64,000 nucleotides of DNA, from NCBI RefSeq assembly GCF_029946165.1, contig NZ_JAQSDZ010000016.1:121992-185991 (forward strand), read 5' to 3'. Both the position numbers and the translations under genes were made by a program. Position 1 is the first letter of the stretch, and the number at the start of each line of letters is the position of its first letter. Positions 1 through 7,761 of this stretch are shown here, piece after piece. The notes beneath the pieces are model-generated. The model was not told the DNA's origin and did no database searches. It was given only the letters and a program-made list of their open reading frames with translations. Origin of the DNA: Methylotenera sp. Lineage in GTDB: Bacteria > Pseudomonadota > Gammaproteobacteria > Burkholderiales > Methylophilaceae.

Positions 1-18
1 CACTTTACTTGTTGTCAT
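1..18 (-). CDS. Start of a gene running off the left edge
   Basis: Only six codons (MTTSKV) are visible. The ATG on the minus strand is preceded by a good ribosome binding site (AAGGTG, about 6 bases upstream), and it lies just downstream of the amino-acid-kinase gene in the same direction. It is probably the next member of the cofactor operon. The product cannot be identified from six residues. Confidence 0.5.
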
Positions 19-36
19 AGCTTCACCTTTAACTGA

Positions 37-666
37 TTATTTATTGAGCTGCAAGCCTTTTTCTTGCAGCTTCTGCACACTAAAACCTTGCTCAAAAATA
101 GTATAGTCTGCCTTATTCAATGCCCATGCTTGAAAACTCTTATCCGTAGAAAAGTGAACAAATTGACTATCAATCAGTTCATCCTCCACTAGATGTTGCA
201 ACTTGCTTGGCGCTTCTTTTTGATAGGTAATTAAAGACTTAGACTTGACTAATATCAAATGCTCCGCACCTAATTTATTGGCAAGCCAAGCACTCAAGCT
301 ATCGGATGTCACGTCCCAATTTTGCGGAATACTAGAGTCAGCCAAAACCATTTTGCTGGGTAACCAAATAATTCCGCGATGCTGCCAGCCGCGCTCGGCA
401 ATCTCTAACTCACTACTAGCAGTCACCAAGTCAGTATTCAAACCAGCAAGTAATAAACCAAATTGATCCATTGCCAAAAGTGCCAACTGATGGGCAACTT
501 CATCGCTAGTATTTGAAATTTGCTGCGCCTCGCGCACAGCGTTTGCGAACAAGCCACCACCGGGCACAATGACTACTTTACCATCGCCAAATTTCACTAC
601 CAGCGCTAGCCAGTGTAACAATTCTGGTGCGCCTAATAAACTACCGCCTAACTTGATTATCAACAT
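37..666 (-). CDS. Amino acid kinase family protein, MfnE-like (methylofuran biosynthesis)
   Basis: This 209-residue protein opens with the GGSLL glycine-rich loop of the amino acid kinase fold (residues 7-11), followed by PGGG at about 36-39 and a DVTSDSLSAW nucleotide-site motif near 118-127. In methanogens MfnE of this fold phosphorylates aminomethylfuran phosphate to the diphosphate during methanofuran synthesis. Bacterial homologues sit in the H4MPT/methylofuran clusters of methylotrophs, as here, 20 bases after pabB and in the same direction as the mfnF- and mfnD-like genes. The fold is clear; the MfnE role is inferred from context. It could instead be an uncharacterised kinase of the same family. 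Confidence 0.72.
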   Translation of the reverse strand: MLIIKLGGSLLGAPELLHWLALVVKFGDGKVVIVPGGGLFANAVREAQQISNTSDEVAHQLALLAMDQFGLLLAGLNTDLVTASSELEIAERGWQHRGIIWLPSKMVLADSSIPQNWDVTSDSLSAWLANKLGAEHLILVKSKSLITYQKEAPSKLQHLVEDELIDSQFVHFSTDKSFQAWALNKADYTIFEQGFSVQKLQEKGLQLNK

Positions 667-686
667 GTGATTTCCTCAAAGGCTAG

Positions 687-2093
687 CTAATCCGCAGGTG
701 TAAAAAACCGCATAGTCTTCATCATACTTGAAGCTTTATCCAAAGTTTCATCGAACTCTTTTTCCAAAACAGAATCGGCCACAATGCCGCCGCCAGCATA
801 GAAATTGATTTCGCCAGCGCCATTCTCATCTGTTGAATAGACAGCGGTTCGAATCGCAATATTGGTATCCATATTGCCATCAAAACCAATATAACCAATA
901 GCGCCACAATAAACACCACGTCTGTTGGGCTCTAATTCCTCAATAATTTGCATAGATCTTAATTTTGGCGCTCCAGTAATGGAGCCGCCTGGAAAACAAC
1001 CACGGAGTAAATCAATCACAGATTTACCTGGTTTTAATATGCCTGTGACAATGCTCACCAGATGATGCACATTAGCAAAACTTTGTAGTACAAACAATTT
1101 ATCAGCTTTTACAGAGCCGATCTCACAATTTTTGCTAATATCGTTGCGCAATAAATCAACAATCATCAAATTTTCAGCACGGTCTTTAATACTTGCTTGC
1201 AAATCATCCGCATATTGCTGGTCTTGTTTCGCATCTTCAGAACGCGGCCGAGTGCCTTTAATTGGCCGCGTCTCTACATGATTAGCCACCACTTGCAAAA
1301 ATCGCTCTGGCGAGCCTGAAAGTACCTGCAAATGACCAAAGTTCATATAAGCCATAAATGGTGCGGGGCTAATCTCTCTCAATTTATTGTAAGCAATCCA
1401 AGCATTTCCATGCGCTTTAGCTGAAAAACATTGCGCTAAATTCACTTGATAACAATCGCCTTCAGTAATATAACGTTTAATCGCGGTAAACGCTTTGGCA
1501 TACTGGTTAAAATCCATATTGCTGGTGACAGCAGTTGTTAATTCAAAAGTGTCTTTATGTTCTTGATTAACAGGCGCATCAAATAAGGCACACAAATCCG
1601 CCCAACCATCACGTGTAGACTGCTGAAAACCATTTGAAACCAAGCAAGCTGTTTTCTCACGATGATCAACCACCACTGCCCAATCGTAAATACCCACCAT
1701 CATGTGCGGAATAGTCGGATTGGGTAAACTCAAGTTGGGCAAAGTTTCAACTTGCCGCGCTAAATCATAAGCGAAATAGCCAACCGCACCACCGCAAAAT
1801 GGCAAAGCGCCTTGTGCGGCTTTGTAGGGTGCCAACAATCTATTCAGAATCTCAAATGGATCTTCAGTACTCACTTCTACCTGACCTTGCCGATTAATTT
1901 CCGTCTTGGTATGAGTGCCAATTTCAGTGGTAGATACAGTGATGAATGGGTCTGCAACAATAATGTCATAGCGCCCATATTGGCTTTGAGGCTGACCGCT
2001 ATCAAGTAATATCGCCCATGGTTGATGACTTAAGCGTGCAAATAACTGCGCTGTATTCACTTGATATTTTAAATTGTGTTTAAGCAAATTCAT
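687..2093 (-). CDS. pabB: Aminodeoxychorismate synthase component I
   Basis: Converts chorismate and glutamine-derived ammonia to 4-amino-4-deoxychorismate, the precursor of p-aminobenzoate. The 468 residues carry the chorismate-binding domain motifs SPERF, PIKGT, DLLRNDI, GSITGAPK and YCGAIGY. The lysine in PIKGT is the marker of PabB as against the alanine of anthranilate synthase (PIAGT). It lies between the mfnF-like and mfnE-like genes in one transcription unit, 8 bases from its upstream neighbour. p-Aminobenzoate is the substrate of the beta-RFAP synthase encoded further along (12755-13771), so this copy probably feeds H4MPT as well as folate. No fused PabA or PabC domain is present. 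Confidence 0.92.
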   Translation of the reverse strand: MNLLKHNLKYQVNTAQLFARLSHQPWAILLDSGQPQSQYGRYDIIVADPFITVSTTEIGTHTKTEINRQGQVEVSTEDPFEILNRLLAPYKAAQGALPFCGGAVGYFAYDLARQVETLPNLSLPNPTIPHMMVGIYDWAVVVDHREKTACLVSNGFQQSTRDGWADLCALFDAPVNQEHKDTFELTTAVTSNMDFNQYAKAFTAIKRYITEGDCYQVNLAQCFSAKAHGNAWIAYNKLREISPAPFMAYMNFGHLQVLSGSPERFLQVVANHVETRPIKGTRPRSEDAKQDQQYADDLQASIKDRAENLMIVDLLRNDISKNCEIGSVKADKLFVLQSFANVHHLVSIVTGILKPGKSVIDLLRGCFPGGSITGAPKLRSMQIIEELEPNRRGVYCGAIGYIGFDGNMDTNIAIRTAVYSTDENGAGEINFYAGGGIVADSVLEKEFDETLDKASSMMKTMRFFTPAD

Positions 2094-2101
2094 GTCCGCT
2101 T

Positions 2102-3172
2102 CTAATTATTATGGAATGCTAAATAAGCTACAGCATAGGCAGGCAAACAAACTGTTGCCCAATGGTTTAACTCACGCTCGTTAAGCGTTTGTGAGTTAAT
2201 AATAAAATCTGAGACATTTAGATATGGTAAGTTCATATGCTTAGCAATTTCTCGTGCCAAAAAACTCCCAGCACCAGCCCCTACTATACTTAACTTAGCA
2301 GCACTGTTAACGCGCAAACTATGTTTAGTTGCGACCTCTTGCAAGCGCGATAGTTGTTGCTGTTTAAATGCTTGCGCTAACGCTATCCATGTATCTAAAG
2401 GCTTATCAACAGCATCGTGCCCTATCATACGTGCAATGCGCTGTGCACTTGCTTGGACAGTCTTTTCCTTACCATCTGCAGTGTCAGTCATATCGTCTTC
2501 ATCTACTAAATCATGAGTCAAACGATACACATCAGCCGTAGTAGAAAAATATTCTGCAGCAACAGAAGTGACGGTGTTCTCAAACTGAATTTTTTGCGTT
2601 AGCGCCATCAGCGGCGTGCGTATCACGCCAGTGTAAACCAACTCCTCGGTCTGCATACGCGCCGCATCGGTTAAGCCCAAGCAAACTGGCTGATGCGCTG
2701 TCACCAGAACAAAGTCTGAGGTTGTACTGCCAATATCAATCAACAAGGCATGCTCTACTTGCTTCGCGACAAAACCAGCACTTGCTAACCAATTAGCAGA
2801 GGCAATGTGTTGCCAATTGGTATTTACTTTATCAATCGTAACAAATCCTGAAAAATCTGAATCATGTGCGCCTGTATAAAACTGCTTACTACCTACAAGT
2901 TTGGCGTGCATTACGCGACTAATTTCATTAACGCCAGTTTGACGATTAGCGAATAAATCGACCAGCTCGCCTGTCATGGTAATTGCATGTGTTACATTAG
3001 ATATTGGAAATTGACTTAACACATCATCGATGGCAGCTTCTAATTCATTTAAACCTCGCCACAATGCACAAGAGACTTGAAGCACCTGCAATAAGTTACC
3101 TTCCGCATCAAGCAAAGCCGCTTTAAGATGCGCCCCACCGACATCCCAGCCTATGATAGGTGATTTTTTCAT
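2102..3172 (-). CDS. H4MPT-linked C1 pathway protein, MfnF-like (hydantoinase/oxoprolinase fold)
   Basis: A 356-residue protein of the actin-like ATPase fold. The first phosphate loop is GWDVGGAHLKA (8-18) and a second is LIDIGSTTSD near 150. This matches the family annotated as probable H4MPT-linked C1 transfer protein, whose archaeal member MfnF joins the furan diphosphate unit to the tyramine-glutamate unit of methanofuran. Methylotrophic bacteria make methylofuran, reported to carry tyrosine in place of tyramine, so the substrate here may differ. It overlaps the upstream ATP-grasp gene by four bases (ATGA), showing translational coupling. Family assignment is firm; the reaction is inferred. 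Confidence 0.8.
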   Translation of the reverse strand: MKKSPIIGWDVGGAHLKAALLDAEGNLLQVLQVSCALWRGLNELEAAIDDVLSQFPISNVTHAITMTGELVDLFANRQTGVNEISRVMHAKLVGSKQFYTGAHDSDFSGFVTIDKVNTNWQHIASANWLASAGFVAKQVEHALLIDIGSTTSDFVLVTAHQPVCLGLTDAARMQTEELVYTGVIRTPLMALTQKIQFENTVTSVAAEYFSTTADVYRLTHDLVDEDDMTDTADGKEKTVQASAQRIARMIGHDAVDKPLDTWIALAQAFKQQQLSRLQEVATKHSLRVNSAAKLSIVGAGAGSFLAREIAKHMNLPYLNVSDFIINSQTLNERELNHWATVCLPAYAVAYLAFHNN

Positions 3173-4215
3173 AATGAAATTTCAACCATGTTTCTCTGCA
3201 GCACAGGCATCGTAAACTTGGTATCTTTAATACTTTCTAAAATTAATTTGGCGGGATTATGCCCGATTGCTTTGCGCAAGCCGACATAACTAGTAGTGAG
3301 TCGTGGATTAATTTCAACCACATAAATTTTGTCGTTTTCAACATCGACAATCACATCGACCCCTATATAACCAGCGGCGTCTGGCAACATTTTAGCAACT
3401 TTTCGGGCGAGTGTTTCAAATCGCTGCCAATAAGCCTGCATGCCGTTTAGTGCAACGCCACTTAGGCTAAACGTATCGGCATCAAAACGAATATGTTGTT
3501 CATTACAGCTCAATAACCAGCCCTTACCTGCTCGACATATCATTGATAAGCTCGCAGCAATACCTTGCTGATATGGCTGAACGATGTAGTTTAAATATCG
3601 ATCATCTTGTTTTAACCAAGCCATTAACTTTTGTAGATTATCAAATATTTTAATGCCATCGCAGCCTGCGCCATCTTCAGGCTTGGCAACCCATCGATTG
3701 TGGCTAGATGTTGCTAGAGATTGAACCGCCAAGAAAGCCTCATCTTGTACAAAGTCATCACCAGTTACAGTTGGTATTGTAAATATTTTAGCTTCTTGTA
3801 AAGCCTCGTAAGCTAGAGATTTACTGGTGCCAATCAAAGTGGAATCAAACTCACAGCCTAAAAAAACCACATCGGCTTGATAACACAGCTCACTTAATTT
3901 TAATAAAGTACCATTAGACTCTGGTGCAATCAGCCAAACCAAATCAACCTGAGTGAGTATATTCTTGAAGTAGTCTTCAAAATTGCTGTCAATTGGCAAG
4001 CTGCTTTTGACTAAGGGCGAAAAAGTTAATCTAGCGTCATGTGTAGTTACAATCTCATAACCTTCAAGCTCAATTAAGTCAGCCAGCAAAGCATCACGCA
4101 TCAATGTACCCTCTTTCACCAGCGAGGCTGGTAAGGCCTCTGCACATAAACCGCCACCAGTGATAAACTCGCATACAAACAGTTTTAACAGCGGCTCTAT
4201 TTTAGGCGGTTCCAT
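3169..4215 (-). CDS. ATP-grasp ligase, MfnD-like (tyrosine/tyramine-glutamate ligase)
   Basis: An ATP-grasp protein of 348 residues with the family-specific N-terminal motif EFITGGGL, an ATP-binding loop KPEDGAGCDGIK in the middle, and the metal-binding EINPRLTTSY near the C terminus. The archaeal relative MfnD ligates glutamate to tyramine; in methylofuran the acceptor is probably tyrosine, which would explain why no tyrosine decarboxylase (MfnA) lies nearby. The ATG at 4215 is the only usable start before the conserved domain. Its first base shares position 4215 with the TTG start of the divergent HisA-like gene, so its promoter must lie inside that gene. Confidence 0.75.
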   Translation of the reverse strand: MEPPKIEPLLKLFVCEFITGGGLCAEALPASLVKEGTLMRDALLADLIELEGYEIVTTHDARLTFSPLVKSSLPIDSNFEDYFKNILTQVDLVWLIAPESNGTLLKLSELCYQADVVFLGCEFDSTLIGTSKSLAYEALQEAKIFTIPTVTGDDFVQDEAFLAVQSLATSSHNRWVAKPEDGAGCDGIKIFDNLQKLMAWLKQDDRYLNYIVQPYQQGIAASLSMICRAGKGWLLSCNEQHIRFDADTFSLSGVALNGMQAYWQRFETLARKVAKMLPDAAGYIGVDVIVDVENDKIYVVEINPRLTTSYVGLRKAIGHNPAKLILESIKDTKFTMPVLQRNMVEISL

Positions 4216-4922
4216 TGAAAGTTATTCCAGTAATCGATGTATTAAACGGTGTAGTAGTTCATGCAAAAAGAGGTGAACGAGCGACATATCAAGCGATACA
4301 ATCAAAGCTCACTCACTCTTCGAAGCCATTAGATATTGTAGCGGCTTTATTAGATATTTATCCGTTTCAACAGCTGTATATTGCAGACTTAAATGCTATT
4401 CAGAAGTTAGATGCTAACTGTGAAAATAATTATAACGTGATCGCTTCAATTAAAGAACGCTACCCGGCGCTTGAGTTGTGGGTTGATGCTGGCATTAGTA
4501 ACCAAGCCGAACTTATCTTTTGGCAAAAGCTAGATATTCGCTTAATCATCGGCAGTGAAAATTTTAACCAGATAAGCCATTTCACTTCGCTAATCACTCC
4601 AGAAAAAAACTATATTTTATCGTTAGACTTTATGCCGCTTGGTTACCAAGGGCCAATTGAGCTTCTTACCAATACACAAAACTGGCCGCAGGATGTCATT
4701 GTGATGTCGTTAAGTAACGTAGGCTCGAATAATGGCGTAAATATTGAGTTAATGCGTAATACAATTGCGCGTGCAAAAGGCTTTAATCTAATTGCTGCAG
4801 GTGGCATTAGAGATGCCGATGATTTAAATTTGTTAAAAGAAATGGGTGTATGCGCCGCACTACTTGCCACTGCGCTACATCAGAAACAAATTTCAACAGA
4901 GCATCTTGAAAGCATCAACTAA
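4215..4922 (+). CDS. HisA-like TIM-barrel protein of the H4MPT/methylofuran gene set
   Basis: A 235-residue (beta/alpha)8-barrel related to HisA and HisF. The N terminus PVIDVLNGVVVHAKRG and the C-terminal phosphate-binding loop AAGGIRDADDL are clear. The subfamily (HisA/HisF-related) occurs in methanogens and in bacteria with H4MPT-linked formaldehyde oxidation and is distinct from the histidine enzymes; its reaction is not established to my knowledge. The conserved N terminus requires the TTG start at 4215, which overlaps the ATG of the divergent mfnD-like gene. It is the only plus-strand gene in the first 14 kb and ends just before a terminator at 4936-4957. Confidence 0.75.
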   Translation: MKVIPVIDVLNGVVVHAKRGERATYQAIQSKLTHSSKPLDIVAALLDIYPFQQLYIADLNAIQKLDANCENNYNVIASIKERYPALELWVDAGISNQAELIFWQKLDIRLIIGSENFNQISHFTSLITPEKNYILSLDFMPLGYQGPIELLTNTQNWPQDVIVMSLSNVGSNNGVNIELMRNTIARAKGFNLIAAGGIRDADDLNLLKEMGVCAALLATALHQKQISTEHLESIN

Positions 4923-4935
4923 TAGAGTTTAAACA

Positions 4936-4957
4936 AAAAGCCCGACAAGTCGGGCTC
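4936..4957. terminator. Intrinsic terminator between convergent HisA-like gene and phi
   Basis: An 8-bp perfect stem (AGCCCGAC/GTCGGGCT) with a two-base loop. On the minus strand the stem runs into TTTTTG, so it best terminates the hps-phi transcript; on the plus strand the T-tract is weak (CTT). Confidence 0.8.
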
Positions 4958-5015
4958 TTAACAAACAAAAATAATTATTCCAAGTAAATTACAAAGAATA
5001 ATTAGTCTATGACAA

Positions 5016-5555
5016 TTACTCTAAGTTTGCGTGGATTGCGCGCATACCTTCTTCAGTTAAACCTTTAGCTTCAATTAAATCAGCAATAGTGGCTTCTAAG
5101 AATACCAAAGTTGAAAGCTCAAATTGTGAGCCCATTGGCATACCTTTGGTTAGTGGGAAGCTATTATCATTACCAATTTGGATTACTAGATCTGCAACAT
5201 CAGCCATTGCAGATGATTTCTTCATTGAAACAACGACTAATTTAGCGCCAACAGATTTTGCTTTCTTAACGAATGGCAATAATGTTTCAGTACCGCCTGA
5301 ACCTGAAACTAATAGCAATAAATCGCCAGCTTTAATTGCTGGAGTGACCACTTCACCAATCATGCTAACGTTGTAGCCTGCGTGTACTAAACGCATCGCA
5401 AAGAAACGTGAAACTAATAGTGAGCGACCTGCACCACCGATAAATGTGCGGCCAGCACCTTCAACTAACTTTAAAAGCTCAGCTGCTTTAGTGTTGTCTG
5501 TTTCAGACAGAATGCTAGTTAATTTGTCTAAAATTAATTTTTGACTGCTACTCAT
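5016..5555 (-). CDS. phi: 6-phospho-3-hexuloisomerase
   Basis: Isomerises D-arabino-3-hexulose 6-phosphate to fructose 6-phosphate, the second step of the ribulose monophosphate cycle. The 179-residue SIS-domain protein has GAGRSLLVSRFFAMRL (about 37-52), SGSGGTETLL and the PMGSQFE motif typical of PHI. It follows hps on the minus strand after a 189-base gap that holds two strong hairpins, the first a good terminator. A TTGAGG ribosome binding site precedes the ATG. Its expression relative to hps is therefore probably limited by read-through or by a separate signal (inference). Also called hxlB or rmpB. Confidence 0.95.
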   Translation of the reverse strand: MSSSQKLILDKLTSILSETDNTKAAELLKLVEGAGRTFIGGAGRSLLVSRFFAMRLVHAGYNVSMIGEVVTPAIKAGDLLLLVSGSGGTETLLPFVKKAKSVGAKLVVVSMKKSSAMADVADLVIQIGNDNSFPLTKGMPMGSQFELSTLVFLEATIADLIEAKGLTEEGMRAIHANLE

Positions 5556-5609
5556 GATTTTTTCCTCAATTATTCAATGGCTGAAATTTAGCCAGATCTA
5601 GTGATTAAG

Positions 5610-5635
5610 CTAGGCAGTTTTAATAAACTGCCTAG
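5610..5635. repeat. Second perfect hairpin in the hps-phi spacer
   Basis: An 11-bp perfect inverted repeat (CTAGGCAGTTT/AAACTGCCTAG) with a four-base TAAT loop. No T-tract follows on the minus strand, so it is not a standard terminator. It lies 55 bases upstream of the phi start codon and downstream of the terminator at 5652-5687, and could stabilise a processed phi mRNA 5' end (inference). Confidence 0.7.
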
Positions 5636-5651
5636 TTAATTACTTTATTAA

Positions 5652-5687
5652 AAAAAATCCCGACTCGGTAAAGAGTCGGGATTTTTT
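5652..5687. terminator. Bidirectional intrinsic terminator between hps and phi
   Basis: A 15-bp perfect stem including A/T flanks (core TCCCGACTC/GAGTCGGGA) with a six-base loop and six T residues on either strand. It lies 58 bases downstream of the hps stop codon and upstream of phi, so it should end most hps transcripts before phi. Confidence 0.9.
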
Positions 5688-5744
5688 AATTACTCATTTC
5701 AATAATTACTTATTGAGTTTGGTTAATTAAAACCAAGCTTAAAC

Positions 5745-6377
5745 TTAAGCGTGAGCAATAGCTGTGATTTCAGCAGCAGAAGCAGCAGGATCAGCAGCAC
5801 CGTAGATAGCAGCACCAGCAACAATGATAGTTGCGCCAGCGTCACGTACTTGTGCAGTTGTAGCAGCTTTAACGCCACCAGCAACTGAGATTTCAACGCC
5901 TAGGTTCAAAGCAGCAACCAAAGCTAAGTCAGTGAATGGTGTTTGACCAGCAGCTTGTTGATCTAAACCAGTGTGAACGCCAATGATGTGCGCGCCAGCA
6001 GCAGCAACTTCTTTAGTTTTAGCAGCTTTATCAGCAACGTTGATCAAGTCAACTTGAGCTTTTTTGCCGTATTTGTTAGCAACATCGATTACGCCTTTGA
6101 TTGTACCGATATCAGCACAACCTAGAACTGTACAGATGTCAGCGCCAGCTTTGTAGAATGGCTCAGCTTCGTAGAAACCAGCATCCATTGTTTTTAAGTC
6201 AACTAAGATTTTGTTGTTTGGGAATTTAGCGCGTAAAACTTCAAGCAATTTAACACCGTTGTGTTTAATGCAAGGTGTACCAATTTCAAGAATATCAACG
6301 TGTGGTGCAACTAATGTTGCTAATGCCACTGTACCGTCAAAATCTAATGAATCTAAAGCCATTTGTGTTAATGCCAT
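5745..6377 (-). CDS. hps: 3-hexulose-6-phosphate synthase
   Basis: Condenses formaldehyde with ribulose 5-phosphate to hexulose 6-phosphate, the carbon-fixing step of the RuMP cycle. The 210-residue protein belongs to the orotidine-phosphate decarboxylase superfamily and shows the DxKxxD catalytic signature at D60, K62 and D65 (DLKTMD), with EIGTP near 31-35 and a glycine-rich phosphate loop (VAGGVK) near the C terminus. Codon choice is visibly restricted (GCA/GCT alanine, repeated AAA), as expected of a very highly expressed gene. A strong promoter precedes it at 6517-6545 and a GGAG ribosome binding site is present. Also called hxlA or rmpA. Confidence 0.96.
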   Translation of the reverse strand: MALTQMALDSLDFDGTVALATLVAPHVDILEIGTPCIKHNGVKLLEVLRAKFPNNKILVDLKTMDAGFYEAEPFYKAGADICTVLGCADIGTIKGVIDVANKYGKKAQVDLINVADKAAKTKEVAAAGAHIIGVHTGLDQQAAGQTPFTDLALVAALNLGVEISVAGGVKAATTAQVRDAGATIIVAGAAIYGAADPAASAAEITAIAHA

Positions 6378-6516
6378 GGTGTTTCTCCGTTTAATAATTT
6401 TTTAAAATCTTACTAATTTATTGCTATTTTAGAAAAAAACTACATTTCTCCCTTGTTTAAGGCTGAAATGCCATTTAAAACTATAATTTTTTTACTACAC
6501 TAAAAACTGGACACTT

Positions 6517-6545
6517 ATAGTAAATGTCTAGCAAATATAAGTCAA
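6517..6545 (-). promoter_or_regulatory. Sigma-70-type promoter for hps
   Basis: On the minus strand TTGACT and TACTAT are separated by 17 bases, in an AT-rich 220-base gap between tal and hps. This leaves a leader of about 130 bases before the hps ATG. No terminator is visible after tal, so read-through from tal is also possible. Confidence 0.65.
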
Positions 6546-6597
6546 TTCTAAACTTGCAACATTACAGTCAAATTACAAAATTTAGAATTTGACTAAA

Positions 6598-7551
6598 TTA
6601 CAATTTTGCGCTTAAAGCAGCCTCAAGTTTGTTTTGATCCGCTACAAAGCCACGAATACCTTCTGACAATTTCTCAATTGCCATTGCATCTTGGTTTAAT
6701 TCAAAACGGAATTCAGCTTCAGTCATTTTTGCTGGGGCTGCTTTAGTCGCGCCAGTGTCTTTCAACATTTGTACTAAAGTACCTTCTGTTGCTGCCAAAT
6801 CTTGCAATAAGTTTGGTGAAACAGTTAAACGATCACAACCAGCCAAAGCAATCAACTCACCAGTGTTACGGAATGAAGCACCCATTACCACTGTTTTGTA
6901 GCCATGCTCTTTGTAGTATGCGTAGATTGCGCGCACTGAAACCACACCTGGATCTGTTTCTTGTGTGTATTCTGTTGTTGGGTTTTTAGCTTTGTACCAG
7001 TCTAAGATACGACCAACGAATGGTGAAATCAAGAATACGCCAGCTTCAGCACATGCGCGCGCTTGGCCGAAACCGAATAATAACGTTAGGTTACATTGGA
7101 TACCTTCTTTTTCAAGAATCTCACCAGCTTTAATGCCTTCCCATGTTGATGCTAATTTAATCAACACGCGGTCTTTGCTGATGCCTGACTCTTCGTAAAG
7201 TTTGATCAATTTACGGCCTTTAGCCACCATTGCATCTAAATTGAAAGACAAACGTGCATCAACTTCAGTTGAGATACGACCTGGTACTTCTTTAGAAATC
7301 TCAGCACCAATCAACACCGCCAATTTATCAGCTGCACTGTCAATTTGTTCTGCTTTAGTACCGCCTTGTGCTTTTGCATAAGCAATCGCGTTTTCAATTA
7401 AAGGTGCGTATTGTGGCAATTGGCTTGCTTTTAAAACTAAAGATGGGTTAGTTGTTGCATCCACTGGTTTAACTGCTTTAATCGCTTCTACATCGCCTGT
7501 ATCGGCCACGATAGTTGTGATTGCTTTGAGTTGGTCTAATAAATTTGCCAT
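6598..7551 (-). CDS. tal: Transaldolase, TalB type
   Basis: Transfers a dihydroxyacetone unit from fructose 6-phosphate to erythrose 4-phosphate, regenerating ribulose 5-phosphate for formaldehyde fixation. At 317 residues it has the length of E. coli TalB. DATTNPSL is at 31-38 and the Schiff-base lysine is K132 in [12 protein letters not shown], the same number as in E. coli. It is followed on the same strand by hps and phi, which groups the RuMP rearrangement and fixation enzymes. An AGGAGGC ribosome binding site lies just upstream of the ATG. Confidence 0.96.
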   Translation of the reverse strand: MANLLDQLKAITTIVADTGDVEAIKAVKPVDATTNPSLVLKASQLPQYAPLIENAIAYAKAQGGTKAEQIDSAADKLAVLIGAEISKEVPGRISTEVDARLSFNLDAMVAKGRKLIKLYEESGISKDRVLIKLASTWEGIKAGEILEKEGIQCNLTLLFGFGQARACAEAGVFLISPFVGRILDWYKAKNPTTEYTQETDPGVVSVRAIYAYYKEHGYKTVVMGASFRNTGELIALAGCDRLTVSPNLLQDLAATEGTLVQMLKDTGATKAAPAKMTEAEFRFELNQDAMAIEKLSEGIRGFVADQNKLEAALSAKL

Positions 7552-7663
7552 TGATTGCCTCCTGAAAATTATTTGAAAGTATTCTTGCTTTTCAAACCAG
7601 TTAATTAGGCAAGCTAATTAAATATTTGAAAGTCCTGAAGTCATGCATAAAATCTAGTGCAAG

Positions 7664-7702
7664 ATTATATCTTAAAATCTTAGCGCTGTCGTTATAAGCG
7701 CT
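7664..7702 (-). promoter_or_regulatory. Putative tal promoter with paired AGCGCT boxes
   Basis: On the minus strand a perfect TATAAT (7664-7669) lies 17 bases after ACGACA. The -35 overlaps one AGCGCT box (7682-7687), and a second AGCGCT lies upstream at 7697-7702. A similar pair is found ahead of ppsA (13911-13936). The promoter is plausible; the boxes as a regulator site are a hypothesis. Confidence 0.5.
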
Positions 7703-7761
7703 GTTTGAATTAAGTCATTATCGATAACAATTTTGGTTTAATTGCTTGAGAGCCCTATATC

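Noticed and set aside
4215..4922. HisA (histidine biosynthesis)
   Set aside because: It is in a C1 cofactor cluster with no other his gene and has features of the HisA/HisF-related subfamily found with H4MPT pathways.
5610..5687. Adjacent hairpins as a CRISPR-like repeat
   Set aside because: The two stems have unrelated sequences, there is no spacer periodicity and no cas gene in the window.
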